This document shows, one piece after another, positions 1 through 6,864 of a stretch of 12,477 nucleotides of DNA (position 1 is its first letter; the number at the start of each line of letters is the position of its first letter). Origin of the DNA: JAFANK01 sp036741695 (GTDB lineage Bacteria; Vulcanimicrobiota; Vulcanimicrobiia; Eremiobacterales; Eremiobacteraceae); the NCBI GenBank assembly GCA_036741695.1, contig DAINRU010000044.1, positions 1 through 12,477 of the forward strand. The letters run 5' to 3'. Both the position numbers and the translations under genes were made by a program. The notes below the pieces were generated by a model. It did not search any database and was not told where the DNA came from. It saw nothing but the letters and a program-made list of their open reading frames with translations.

Positions 1-688
1 CGCCGATGCGCGGCTTGTAGCCCGGCGTCGGGTTCAAGATCTCGATGGTGTCGCTGTTGAGGTCGATGCTGATGATCTTCGCCTGCGCCACCTTCTGGCC
101 GTCGCGGACGACGTTGTACATATCGCCGAGCGCCGCACCGGAGGACTCGCCCATGTCGGCTTTTACGCCATCATCCAGCGAATAGATAGAACCGAGCGAC
201 GTTCGTGGTGCATGCAGCGTCGCCAGGTTGCTCGCAAAGCCTGCTGTCAGCGATGCCGGCGCCAGCGAGGATTGCGTGAACTGGCCCGAGCGGATGAAGG
301 CGAGCGGGTCAACGCGATAGGCCGACATGCGGTAGGTGACGGTACCGCCCGATGCGCTGAGCAGGTCGGTCGTGATGATCTCATCGGCGCCGACCTTTTT
401 AGCTGCATCAAGGGCGCTGATGATGAGGTCGCCGCCGTAAGCTGACTTGACCTTGAGCGGGCCACCGCCCACGGCAGTGAACTTGCCGCTCTGGCCGATG
501 GCCGCGTAAGCGGCGTTGCCGAGCGCGTCCACCGTGCTTTGCGGCGCCCCGGCGTCGTTTGTGAATTCAGTCACCGCCATCGTTGGGCCCGATCCTCGAG
601 CCGGCGGCGCAGCTGCGATCGCGGCGCACGTGAAGATGAGCGCAAAGGCTGCGAGACGCGCAAAGAATGGCGATGTGGATGGTTTCAC
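1..688 (-). CDS. Exported CsgG/FlgT-like protein, C-terminus cut by window edge
   Basis: An open frame runs on the minus strand from GTG at 688-686 to the window edge, giving 229 residues without a stop. GAGGAG at 705-700 lies 11 nt upstream of the GTG. The N-terminus is a typical signal peptide: a basic start, a hydrophobic stretch at residues 12-26 (LAAFALIFTCAAIAA), and probable cleavage near residues 25-27. The mature part opens with TMAVTEFTND (36-45) and continues with a helix, then SGKFTAVGGG, KVGADEIITTDLL and VTYRMSAYRVD. This order resembles the CsgG/LpoB/FlgT alpha-beta fold (IAVLEFxN, SGRFxVV, ADYVITG). The visible end, SSGAALGDMYNVVRDGQKVAQAKIISIDL, resembles the small beta-barrel C-terminal domain of FlgT-like proteins. 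Family membership is from motif resemblance only. A periplasmic or envelope role is likely; the exact function is unknown. IFTC is not a convincing lipobox. Confidence 0.7.
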   Translation of the reverse strand, partial: MKPSTSPFFARLAAFALIFTCAAIAAAPPARGSGPTMAVTEFTNDAGAPQSTVDALGNAAYAAIGQSGKFTAVGGGPLKVKSAYGGDLIISALDAAKKVGADEIITTDLLSASGGTVTYRMSAYRVDPLAFIRSGQFTQSSLAPASLTAGFASNLATLHAPRTSLGSIYSLDDGVKADMGESSGAALGDMYNVVRDGQKVAQAKIISIDLNSDTIEILNPTPGYKPRIG

Positions 689-764
689 GGCCCTTTGAAC
701 TCCTCACACACTGGTGTACCGCCTCCGTCATGCGGGGCGCAACGGGGGTGCATCAGACGACCAA

Positions 765-773
765 TGCTATAGT
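765..773 (+). promoter_or_regulatory. Candidate extended -10 promoter for selD
   Basis: TGCTATAGT matches an extended -10 (TGnTATAAT, one mismatch). No convincing TTGACA-like -35 lies 16-18 nt upstream. Transcription would start near 780, leaving a leader of about 170 nt before the selD start. This is a weak call from motif alone. Confidence 0.3.
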
Positions 774-832
774 CGATCCCCCTCTTCATTATTATCGGCT
801 TCGAGGAGTCGGGCAATAGGTCCACCTGAGGG

Positions 833-849
833 GACAGCGGTCGCCTGTC
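833..849 (+). other. Small hairpin in selD leader
   Basis: GACAG (833-837) and CTGTC (845-849) form a 5-bp inverted repeat with a 7-nt loop. It lies six bases before the stronger 855-874 hairpin and may be part of the same folded leader. On its own it could easily be chance. Confidence 0.3.
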
Positions 850-854
850 GGCTA

Positions 855-874
855 AACGGACCTAAAGGTCCGTT
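855..874 (+). other. Strong inverted repeat in selD leader
   Basis: AACGGACC (855-862) and GGTCCGTT (867-874) form a perfect 8-bp stem with a TAAA loop. No T-tract follows, so an intrinsic terminator is unlikely. GGACCT at 858-863 could alternatively pair with AGGTCC at 818-823, so two exclusive folds are possible. An imperfect 10-nt direct repeat, AAAGGTCCGT (864-873) and AAAGGTTCGT (880-889), overlaps the 3' arm. It could be a protein operator or an RNA regulatory structure. I do not recognise it as a known riboswitch. Confidence 0.5.
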
Positions 875-930
875 GCTTCAAAGGTTCGTGGTTCGGCGGG
901 CCATCGTCGCACAGTGAGCGTCGTCAAGAC

Positions 931-937
931 GGAGGAG
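931..937 (+). promoter_or_regulatory. Ribosome binding site that decides the selD start
   Basis: GGAGGAG is a strong Shine-Dalgarno match 11 nt before GTG at 949. No comparable site precedes the internal GTG at 1024, where the upstream bases are instead part of the proposed SECIS hairpin. This supports 949 as the true start, although the spacing is slightly long. Confidence 0.6.
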
Positions 938-948
938 TTCTAACGAAG

Positions 949-2013
949 GTGACCCGAGCCGACATCTATCGGCTGACGCACCTTTCCAGCTGCGCCGGTT
1001 GAGCGTCTAAAGCGGACGCGAGCGTGCTCGCGCGAGTGCTGGCCGGACTGCCGCCGATCGACGATCCCAACGTCCTCGTCGGCACCGCCACATCGGATGA
1101 CGCAGGGGTGTACCGCCTCTCAGACGACCTCGCGCTCGTGCAGACGGTCGACTTCTTCACGCCCATCGTGGACGACGGCCGGACCTTCGGCCGCATCGCC
1201 GCGGCCAACGCGCTCTCCGACGTGTACGCCATGGGCGGCAAGCCGCTCTGCGCGCTGGCCATCGCGACCTTCCCTGAAGGCGGCGACTTGTCGGTCTTCG
1301 CGGAGATCCTCGCGGGTGGCGTCGAGAAGGCGCACGAGGCGGGCATCCACGTGATCGGCGGCCACACGGTCAAAGATCCCGAACCTAAGTACGGCCTCTC
1401 GGTCACAGGCACCGTGCATCCGCGCAAGATCTTCCGCAACTCGACGGCGCAGGCGGACGACGTCTTGTTCTTGACCAAACCGATCGGCACCGGCATCTTG
1501 ACCACTGCGCGCCGGCGCGATGAGATCGACGACCGCGACCTGGCAGCAGCTATCGCCTCGATGGAGACACTTAATCGCACTGCGTCTGAGGCGATGATCG
1601 CGATCAATACGCACCATGGAAATGATCCAGTGCACGCGGCGACCGACGTCACCGGTTTCGGCCTGCTCGGACATCTGCTCGAAGTCGCCCGCGGCAGCGG
1701 CCTCGGGTTCGAGCTGCACGCAGGCAAGGTGCCTTTCTTCGACGGCGTGCTCGACCTCGCACGGCGCGGCATCGTCCCTGCTGGGACCAAAGCCAATCTC
1801 GATGCGGCGCTGACCGCCGGCGTCACCTTCACCGCATCTCTCACCGAACCGATGCGCCTTGCGCTGTGCGACGCGCAGACATCTGGAGGTCTGCTCATCG
1901 CGATCGAGCCCGCACGTGCTGAAGAACTCGAAGAAGCCTTGAACCGGGCGGCGGCCCCAAGCGTAGCACTCGTGGGCAAAATGACGCGCGAGCCGGCGTT
2001 TCGCGTTTTGTGA
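949..2013 (+). CDS. selD: Selenide, water dikinase SelD, selenocysteine-containing
   Basis: SelD makes selenophosphate from selenide and ATP, the selenium donor for Sec-tRNA and for selenouridine in tRNA. Reading from GTG 949 through an in-frame TGA (1000-1002) as Sec gives 354 residues; E. coli SelD has 347. The N-terminus then contains RLTHLSSCAGUASK, which aligns with E. coli RLTQYSHGAGCGCK. Sec18 falls on the catalytic Cys17 and Lys21 on the essential Lys20. Downstream are DDAGVY (Asp50/51), VDFFTPIVDD (Asp68), ANALSDVYAMGGKP (Asp91), GGHTVKDPEP (137-146), TDVTGFGLLGH (Asp233) and a late DAQTSGGLL, all family signatures. A start at GTG 1024 would remove the glycine-rich catalytic loop. 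The gene ends in an ordinary TGA, 84 nt before tkt, so it may be co-transcribed with that operon. Identity as SelD is near certain. Sec at position 18 is inferred from alignment plus the downstream hairpin. Confidence 0.93.
1000..1002 (+). other. In-frame TGA: probable selenocysteine codon
   Basis: This TGA is in frame with both the upstream SelD N-terminus (RLTHLSSCAG) and the downstream body (ASKADASVLARVL). Family similarity continues on both sides with no gap. It sits exactly where other SelD proteins have the catalytic Cys, a place where Sec is known to occur. A random nonsense mutation or sequencing error would not be expected to land precisely there. Cys TGC to TGA is a single-base change, so an error is not formally excluded. 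Confidence 0.85.
1017..1032 (+). promoter_or_regulatory. Candidate bacterial SECIS hairpin
   Basis: CGCGAG (1017-1022) pairs perfectly with CTCGCG (1027-1032), leaving a CGTG loop. The loop begins 20 nt after the TGA. As I recall it, the bacterial SECIS consensus is a short stem within the coding region, a small apical loop with a G among its first two bases, and a spacing of about 16-37 nt from the UGA. All three are met, and the loop contains GU as SelB-bound loops often do. A competing 5-bp stem, GCGTC (1003-1007) with GACGC (1015-1019), overlaps it. GC-rich sequence makes hairpins common, so this is support rather than proof. Confidence 0.6.
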
Positions 2014-2028
2014 TACACGCCGCCCGAG

Positions 2029-2058
2029 TTGAAATGACAAGGTTCGGCACGGGGTAAG
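2029..2058 (+). promoter_or_regulatory. Weak promoter candidate before tkt
   Basis: TTGAAA at 2029-2034 is a plausible -35, followed 18 nt later by the poor -10 GGTAAG (2053-2058). It is the best candidate in the 84-nt selD-tkt gap, but the -10 is weak. Read-through from selD is equally possible. Confidence 0.2.
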
Positions 2059-2097
2059 AGAAAAGCCCAACCACTCACTCTCTCGCGGAGGGAACGC

Positions 2098-4119
2098 GTG
2101 AAGACGACCACCACACTGTCGGGCGCCGCGCTCGACCAGCTCTGCATCAACACCATCCGCACGCTCGCGATGGACGCCGTGCAGAAGGCCAACTCCGGCC
2201 ATCCGGGCACGCCGATGGCGCTCGCGCCGCTCGCCTACGTCCTGTACACGCGGCACCTGCGCTTCAATCCGCGCAACACGCAGTGGCCCGACCGCGATCG
2301 TTTCGTCCTCTCCGCAGGCCACGCGTGCATGCTGCAGTACGCGATCATGTTCTTGACCGGCTACGATCTCAGCCTCGACGATATAAAAGCCTTCCGCCAG
2401 TGGGGGAGCAAGTGTCCGGGGCATCCTGAGTACGGCGAGGTGCCCGGCGTAGAAGTGACCACGGGGCCGCTCGGGCAAGGTTTCGGCAACGGCGTCGGCT
2501 TTGCCATCGCCGAGCGTGCGCTCGCCGCGCGCTTCAACCGTGCCGGCCACGACATCGTCGACCACTACACCTACGCGATCTGCAGTGACGGGGATCTGAT
2601 GGAAGGCGTCTCCTCAGAGTCGGCGTCGTTCGCCGGCCACCTGCGCCTGGGCCGACTCATCTATTTCTACGACGACAACCATATAACGATCGAGGGCAAC
2701 ACGTCGCTCTCATTCGACACGGAAGATGTCTGCGAGCGCTTCGCGGCCTACGGCTGGCACACCCAAGTCGTCGCGGACGTGAACGACTTGGGCGCGCTCG
2801 ATCGCGCCATCGTCGCCGCCAAAGCCGATCCGCGTCCAAGCCTCATCCGCGTGCGCAGCCATATCGGCTACGGCGCCCCGCATAAGCAAGACACGAAGGA
2901 GGCGCATGGCGCGCCGCTCGGCGAGGATGAAGTGCGCGCGGCCAAACGCTTTTACGGCTGGCCTGAAGACGCGCATTTCCTCGTGCCCGACGAGGTCCTC
3001 GCGCACACGCGCGAGGCAATCCTGCGCGGCGAATCCGAGGAGGCGGAGTGGCGCGAGCGTTTTGACGTCTATGCAGGGGCATTCCCCGATCTTGCGCGCC
3101 AGTTCGCGGCCGAGCAGCAGGGTGAGCTGCCGCGGGACTGGGCAAAAAGCATTCCGTCCTTCACCCCTGCCGATGGCCCGATGGCGACCCGCATCGCCTC
3201 GAATAAGGTGATGAACGCCATCGCCGCGACCGTGCCGAATTTTTTGGGCGGCTCGGCGGATCTCGCGCCGTCGACCGAGACCAACCTCAATGGACTGGGC
3301 GATTTCGAGCGAGACTCGTACGGCGGGCGCAATTTCCATTTCGGCATCCGCGAGCATGCGATGGGCGCGGCGCTCAACGGCATGGTGCTGCACGGCGGCC
3401 TGCGGCCGTTCGGAGCGACGTTCTTCATCTTCTCCGACTACATGCGGCCGTCGGTGCGGCTGGCCGCGCTCATGAAGATCAAGCCCGTCTATGTCTGGAC
3501 GCATGACAGCGTCGGACTGGGCGAGGACGGCCCGACCCATCAGCCCATCGAGCAGCTCGCCTCGCTGCGCGCCATGCCGAACATGACGATCATGCGCCCG
3601 GCGGATGCCAATGAGACGGCCATCTGCTGGCGGCTCGCATTCGAGCATTCAAGCGGGCCCGTGGGACTTGCGCTCACGCGACAGAAGCTGCCCGTGTTCG
3701 ACGCGGCGGCCACTCAAGGGGCAAGCCGAGGTGGCTACGTGCTCGTGCGCGAGCGCTCGACATCACCCGACGTCATCCTCATCGGCACAGGCTCGGAGGT
3801 GCAGCTGTGCGTGGCAGCTGCGCAGAACCTCGAGCAGCAGGGCGTGTCGGCGCGCGTCGTGAGCCTGCCGTGCTGGGAGATCTTCGACCGCCAGCCCCAA
3901 GAGTATCGCGATGAGGTGTTGCCGCCCGCCGTGAGCGCGCGGCTTGCGGTCGAGGCCGGCGTGTCATTCGGTTGGGAACACTACGTGGGCGACAAGGGCG
4001 CGGTCATCGGCATCGACCACTTCGGCGCGTCGGCGCCCGCCGAAGTGCTCTTCAAGGAATTCGGATTCACGCCCGAGCGCGTCACCGAGCGGGCGCTCAA
4101 GCTGCTTGGCCGCGGCTGA
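2098..4119 (+). CDS. tkt: Transketolase
   Basis: This thiamine-diphosphate enzyme moves two-carbon units between ketose and aldose phosphates in the non-oxidative pentose phosphate pathway, in the cytoplasm. The 673 residues match the usual bacterial length (about 660). Visible signatures in order are SGHPGTP (33-39), SAGHA (72-76), TGPLGQGFGNGVG (122-134), the ThDP/Mg motif SDGDLMEG (163-170) with YDDNHITIEG (191-200), GAPHKQDTKEAHGAPLG with His270, the catalytic glutamate in FGIREHAMG (Glu419), and GEDGPTHQPIEQLASLRAMPN (475-495) in the pyrimidine domain. GTG at 2098 is chosen because GGAGG (2087-2091) lies 6 nt upstream. It is the first gene of the tkt-tal-zwf-opcA run, 34 nt before the transaldolase start. 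Nothing is unusual. Confidence 0.97.
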   Translation: MKTTTTLSGAALDQLCINTIRTLAMDAVQKANSGHPGTPMALAPLAYVLYTRHLRFNPRNTQWPDRDRFVLSAGHACMLQYAIMFLTGYDLSLDDIKAFRQWGSKCPGHPEYGEVPGVEVTTGPLGQGFGNGVGFAIAERALAARFNRAGHDIVDHYTYAICSDGDLMEGVSSESASFAGHLRLGRLIYFYDDNHITIEGNTSLSFDTEDVCERFAAYGWHTQVVADVNDLGALDRAIVAAKADPRPSLIRVRSHIGYGAPHKQDTKEAHGAPLGEDEVRAAKRFYGWPEDAHFLVPDEVLAHTREAILRGESEEAEWRERFDVYAGAFPDLARQFAAEQQGELPRDWAKSIPSFTPADGPMATRIASNKVMNAIAATVPNFLGGSADLAPSTETNLNGLGDFERDSYGGRNFHFGIREHAMGAALNGMVLHGGLRPFGATFFIFSDYMRPSVRLAALMKIKPVYVWTHDSVGLGEDGPTHQPIEQLASLRAMPNMTIMRPADANETAICWRLAFEHSSGPVGLALTRQKLPVFDAAATQGASRGGYVLVRERSTSPDVILIGTGSEVQLCVAAAQNLEQQGVSARVVSLPCWEIFDRQPQEYRDEVLPPAVSARLAVEAGVSFGWEHYVGDKGAVIGIDHFGASAPAEVLFKEFGFTPERVTERALKLLGRG

Positions 4120-4153
4120 TGCCGCTGCCATTCACGAGAGGTTGATAACGACC

Positions 4154-5308
4154 ATGGCGACTCCACTCACCCGTCTCATCGATTTCGGCCAGAGCTTCTG
4201 GCTCGACAACATCCGTCGCGGCTTCACCCGTTCCGGTCAGCTGCGCCGCATGGTCGATGACGACGGCTTGCGCGGCGTGACCTCCAACCCCACCATCTTC
4301 GAGAAAGCGGTGGCCGCGGGCGACGACTATGACGCCGGGATCGCGCAGCTGGTCCGCCAGGGCGTCACCTCGACGGCGGCGGTCTATGACGCGGTCACGA
4401 TCGAGGACATCCGCGAGGCGTGCGACGTGTTCGCCGATCTCTACTCGCGCAGCGGGCGCGGCGATGGCTTCGTCTCGATCGAGCTTCCGCCCGACCTGGC
4501 CACGAGCACCGAGGCGTCGATCGCCGAAGGCAGGCGCCTGTGGAAGCTCGTCGACCGCCCCAACGTCATGATCAAAGTCCCAGCGACCGATCAAGGCATG
4601 CCGGTCGTCCGCACGCTCTTGTCCGAGGGCCTCAACATCAACATCACGCTCATGTTCGGAGCCGAGTACTACGAGCGCGTCATCGATGCGTACTTCTCCG
4701 GCCTGGAGGACCGCCTCGCGCGCAAACAGCCGATCGACCATGTCGCATCCGTGGCCTCGTGCTTCGTCAGCCGGGTCGATACAGAAGCCGATGGTCGCAT
4801 CCAGGCGCAGCTGGGCACGACCACGGATGCGGCCAAGCGCGCTGCGCTGCAAGCGCTGCTGGGCAAGACCGCGATCGCCAACGCCAAGCGCTTGTACAGC
4901 GTGTACGTGAGGTCGCTTGAGAACGAGCGTTTCACAAAGCTTGCGGCTGCCGGCGCGCGGCGGCAACGCCCGCTGTGGGCCAGCACGTCGACCAAGAACC
5001 CAGCCTATCCGGACACGTATTACGTGGACGCGCTCATCGGGCCCGATACGGTCGACACCATGCCGCCCGCGACCATCGACGCCTTCCGCGATCACGGCAA
5101 GGTCGCGCGCACGCTCGACGCCGATATGACGGCTGCGGAGCGCGATCTCGCCGCGCTTGAAGCCGCCGGCATCTCGCTCAAGGCGATCACGGATAAGCTG
5201 CTCGCTGACGGGCTCGTGCTCTTCCAGCAATCGTACGACCAGCTGCGTGACGTGCTGCGTCAGAAGATCGATGCCGTGCGCAGCGTCTCCGCCTCGACCA
5301 AGGCGTAA
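4154..5308 (+). CDS. tal: Transaldolase
   Basis: Transaldolase transfers a dihydroxyacetone unit between sugar phosphates, linking the pentose phosphate pathway to glycolysis. The 384 residues are longer than the 316-residue E. coli type and fit the actinobacterial/cyanobacterial class found beside zwf and opcA. Motifs are GVTSNPTIFEKA (41-52), PNVMIKVPAT with the probable Schiff-base Lys141, GLNINITLMF (159-168), ASCFVSRVDTEAD (from 201) and LWASTSTKNPAYPDTYYVDALIGPDTV. The open frame extends back into tkt, but ATG 4154 is chosen because family similarity begins there (MATPLTRLIDFGQSFWLDNI). A GAGAGG at 4136-4141 lies 12 nt upstream, a rather long spacing. The zwf start follows 8 nt after the stop. 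Confidence 0.95.
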   Translation: MATPLTRLIDFGQSFWLDNIRRGFTRSGQLRRMVDDDGLRGVTSNPTIFEKAVAAGDDYDAGIAQLVRQGVTSTAAVYDAVTIEDIREACDVFADLYSRSGRGDGFVSIELPPDLATSTEASIAEGRRLWKLVDRPNVMIKVPATDQGMPVVRTLLSEGLNINITLMFGAEYYERVIDAYFSGLEDRLARKQPIDHVASVASCFVSRVDTEADGRIQAQLGTTTDAAKRAALQALLGKTAIANAKRLYSVYVRSLENERFTKLAAAGARRQRPLWASTSTKNPAYPDTYYVDALIGPDTVDTMPPATIDAFRDHGKVARTLDADMTAAERDLAALEAAGISLKAITDKLLADGLVLFQQSYDQLRDVLRQKIDAVRSVSASTKA

Positions 5309-5316
5309 AGGTCGCC

Positions 5317-6864
5317 TTGGCGGTCGCGCAACCGGTCAACCCGTTCCGCGAGGGGCTGCAGCTCGAAGGCGCTACCCAACCAGTGCAGCTGTGCATCTTC
5401 GGCGCGTCCGGGGACTTGACCAAGCGCAAGCTGTTGCCCGCCATCTATAACCTCGTGCAGGCGGGCCTTGCACCGCAGGCCTTTTCGGTGGTGGGCTTTG
5501 CGCGCAACGACATGTCGGAAGACGACTTCCGCAAGGTGCTCACAGACGCCGTGGCCGAGTCGAGCGAGATCCGGGTGCGCGATGCGGACCTGCTCAAGCA
5601 TCTGTGCGAGCGCGTCGACTACGTCTCGGGCGACTTCCACGACCCAGCTGCATATGTCGGCCTCAAGGCGCGCCTTGACGAGCTCGACAAGCGTTATGCC
5701 ACGAGCGGCAACCGCATCTTCTACATCGCGACCCCGGCCAGTCTCTACGGCGACATCACGGCCAAGCTGCACGAGAGCGGCTTGATAAAGCCCGAACATC
5801 CCGACAGTTTCGTGCGCATGATCGTGGAAAAGCCGTTCGGGCGCGACCTGGCGTCGGCGAAGAAGCTCAACGCCGAGCTGCTCACCTATCTGAACGAAGA
5901 CCAGATCTACCGCATCGACCACTATCTGGGCAAGGAGACGGTACAGAACATCCTCGTGCTGCGTTTCGCCAACGGTGTCTTCGAGCCGATCTGGAACCGG
6001 CGCTACGTCGATTCGGTGCAGATCACGGTCGCGGAGAGCCTAGGGCTCGAGGGGCGCGGCAACTTCTACGAGGAGACGGGCGTCGTGCGCGACGTCATCC
6101 AGAACCACGCGCTGCAGCTCATGTCGCTTGTCGCCATGGAGCCGCCCACCTCGTTCGACGCGCGCGATTTCCGCGACGAGAAGATCCGCGTGGTCGAGGC
6201 GATCCGGCCGATCACCCCGTCCGAGGTCGCACGCGAGACGGTACGGGGACAGTATGGACCAGGCAGCGTCGCCGGCGAGCGGGTCGTCGGCTATCGCCAG
6301 GAACCCAACGTCGCGCCGGACTCCATCACGCCCACTTACGCGGCGTTTCATCTGGTCATCGACAACTGGCGTTGGGCCGGCGTGCCGTTTTACATCCGCT
6401 CCGGCAAGCGCATGCCCAAACGGGTCACCGAGATCGCGATGCAGTTCAAAGAAGCGCCGCATCTGCCGTTCCGCAAGGCGTCGATCGAGACGCCGAAGGG
6501 CAGCAACGTGCTCTCGCTGCAAATCCAGCCTGACGAAGGCATCGTGCTCAGGTTCAACGCGAAGGTCCCGGGTCCGAGCATGCGCATCCGCGCGGTCGAG
6601 ATGGATTTCGGTTACGGGGAGACCTTCGGAGCCGAGGACGCCTCGCCGTACGAACGGCTCATCTTGGATTGCATGAAGGGCGACCAGACGCTCTTCGACC
6701 GCGCCGACGGCGTGGAAGCTGCCTGGGCGCTCGTCGATCCGGTGCTGACGCAGTGGGACGTGCAGCGTACGGTGGCCTTCCCCAATTATGATGCGGGGAC
6801 GTGGGGACCGGCGGACGCTGACGAGCTGCTCGCGCGCGACGGCCGGATGTGGCGCCGGCTATGA
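5317..6864 (+). CDS. zwf: Glucose-6-phosphate 1-dehydrogenase
   Basis: Zwf oxidises glucose-6-phosphate to 6-phosphogluconolactone, producing NADPH as the entry step of the oxidative pentose phosphate pathway. The 515 residues match the family (about 490-515). The Rossmann motif GASGDLTKRK is at 29-38, EKPFG at 171-175 and the substrate signature RIDHYLGKE at 199-207. Farther on are GRGNFYEETGVVRDVIQNHALQ, with the catalytic-base His region, and FYIRSGKRMPKR. The TTG start at 5317 is chosen because AAAGG (5307-5311) lies 5 nt upstream and overlaps the tal stop. No better in-frame start precedes the Rossmann motif. The TGA stop overlaps the opcA ATG (ATGA at 6861-6864), which indicates translational coupling. 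Confidence 0.96.
   Translation: MAVAQPVNPFREGLQLEGATQPVQLCIFGASGDLTKRKLLPAIYNLVQAGLAPQAFSVVGFARNDMSEDDFRKVLTDAVAESSEIRVRDADLLKHLCERVDYVSGDFHDPAAYVGLKARLDELDKRYATSGNRIFYIATPASLYGDITAKLHESGLIKPEHPDSFVRMIVEKPFGRDLASAKKLNAELLTYLNEDQIYRIDHYLGKETVQNILVLRFANGVFEPIWNRRYVDSVQITVAESLGLEGRGNFYEETGVVRDVIQNHALQLMSLVAMEPPTSFDARDFRDEKIRVVEAIRPITPSEVARETVRGQYGPGSVAGERVVGYRQEPNVAPDSITPTYAAFHLVIDNWRWAGVPFYIRSGKRMPKRVTEIAMQFKEAPHLPFRKASIETPKGSNVLSLQIQPDEGIVLRFNAKVPGPSMRIRAVEMDFGYGETFGAEDASPYERLILDCMKGDQTLFDRADGVEAAWALVDPVLTQWDVQRTVAFPNYDAGTWGPADADELLARDGRMWRRL

Larger units (their letters stand above)
689..948. other. Divergent intergenic region upstream of selD
   Basis: This stretch lies between the divergently transcribed exported-protein gene and selD. 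I find no convincing coding frame in it. It contains the two ribosome binding sites (705-700 minus, 931-937 plus), a possible extended -10 element facing selD, and two hairpins listed separately. The hairpins would sit in a selD 5' leader of roughly 170 nt if the proposed promoter is right. Confidence 0.6.

Noticed and set aside
622..633. Lipoprotein signal (IFTC) in the exported CsgG/FlgT-like protein
   Set aside because: Phe and Thr at -2 and -1 do not fit a lipobox. An AxA signal peptidase I site a few residues later fits better.
855..874. Intrinsic terminator
   Set aside because: The stem is strong, but no T-run follows on either strand side and no plus-strand gene ends upstream of it.
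780..900. Possible tRNA-Sec, because CTTCAAA (the selC anticodon-loop sequence) occurs near 876-882
   Set aside because: The flanking bases do not form an anticodon stem, and there is no T-arm of the GGTTCGANTCC type or acceptor stem on either strand.
1024..2013. SelD as a 329-residue protein starting at GTG 1024
   Set aside because: This start lacks the conserved catalytic loop and Lys21, has no good ribosome binding site, and leaves RLTHLSSCAG upstream unexplained.
966..2565. Long antisense open frames over selD and tkt (414 and 481 codons)
   Set aside because: They are opposite well-supported genes in GC-rich DNA, have low-complexity Arg/Ala/Ser-rich translations and show no recognisable domains.
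3944..4153. Longer transaldolase starting inside tkt
   Set aside because: The extra 70 residues are an out-of-frame reading of tkt. Family similarity starts at the ATG at 4154.
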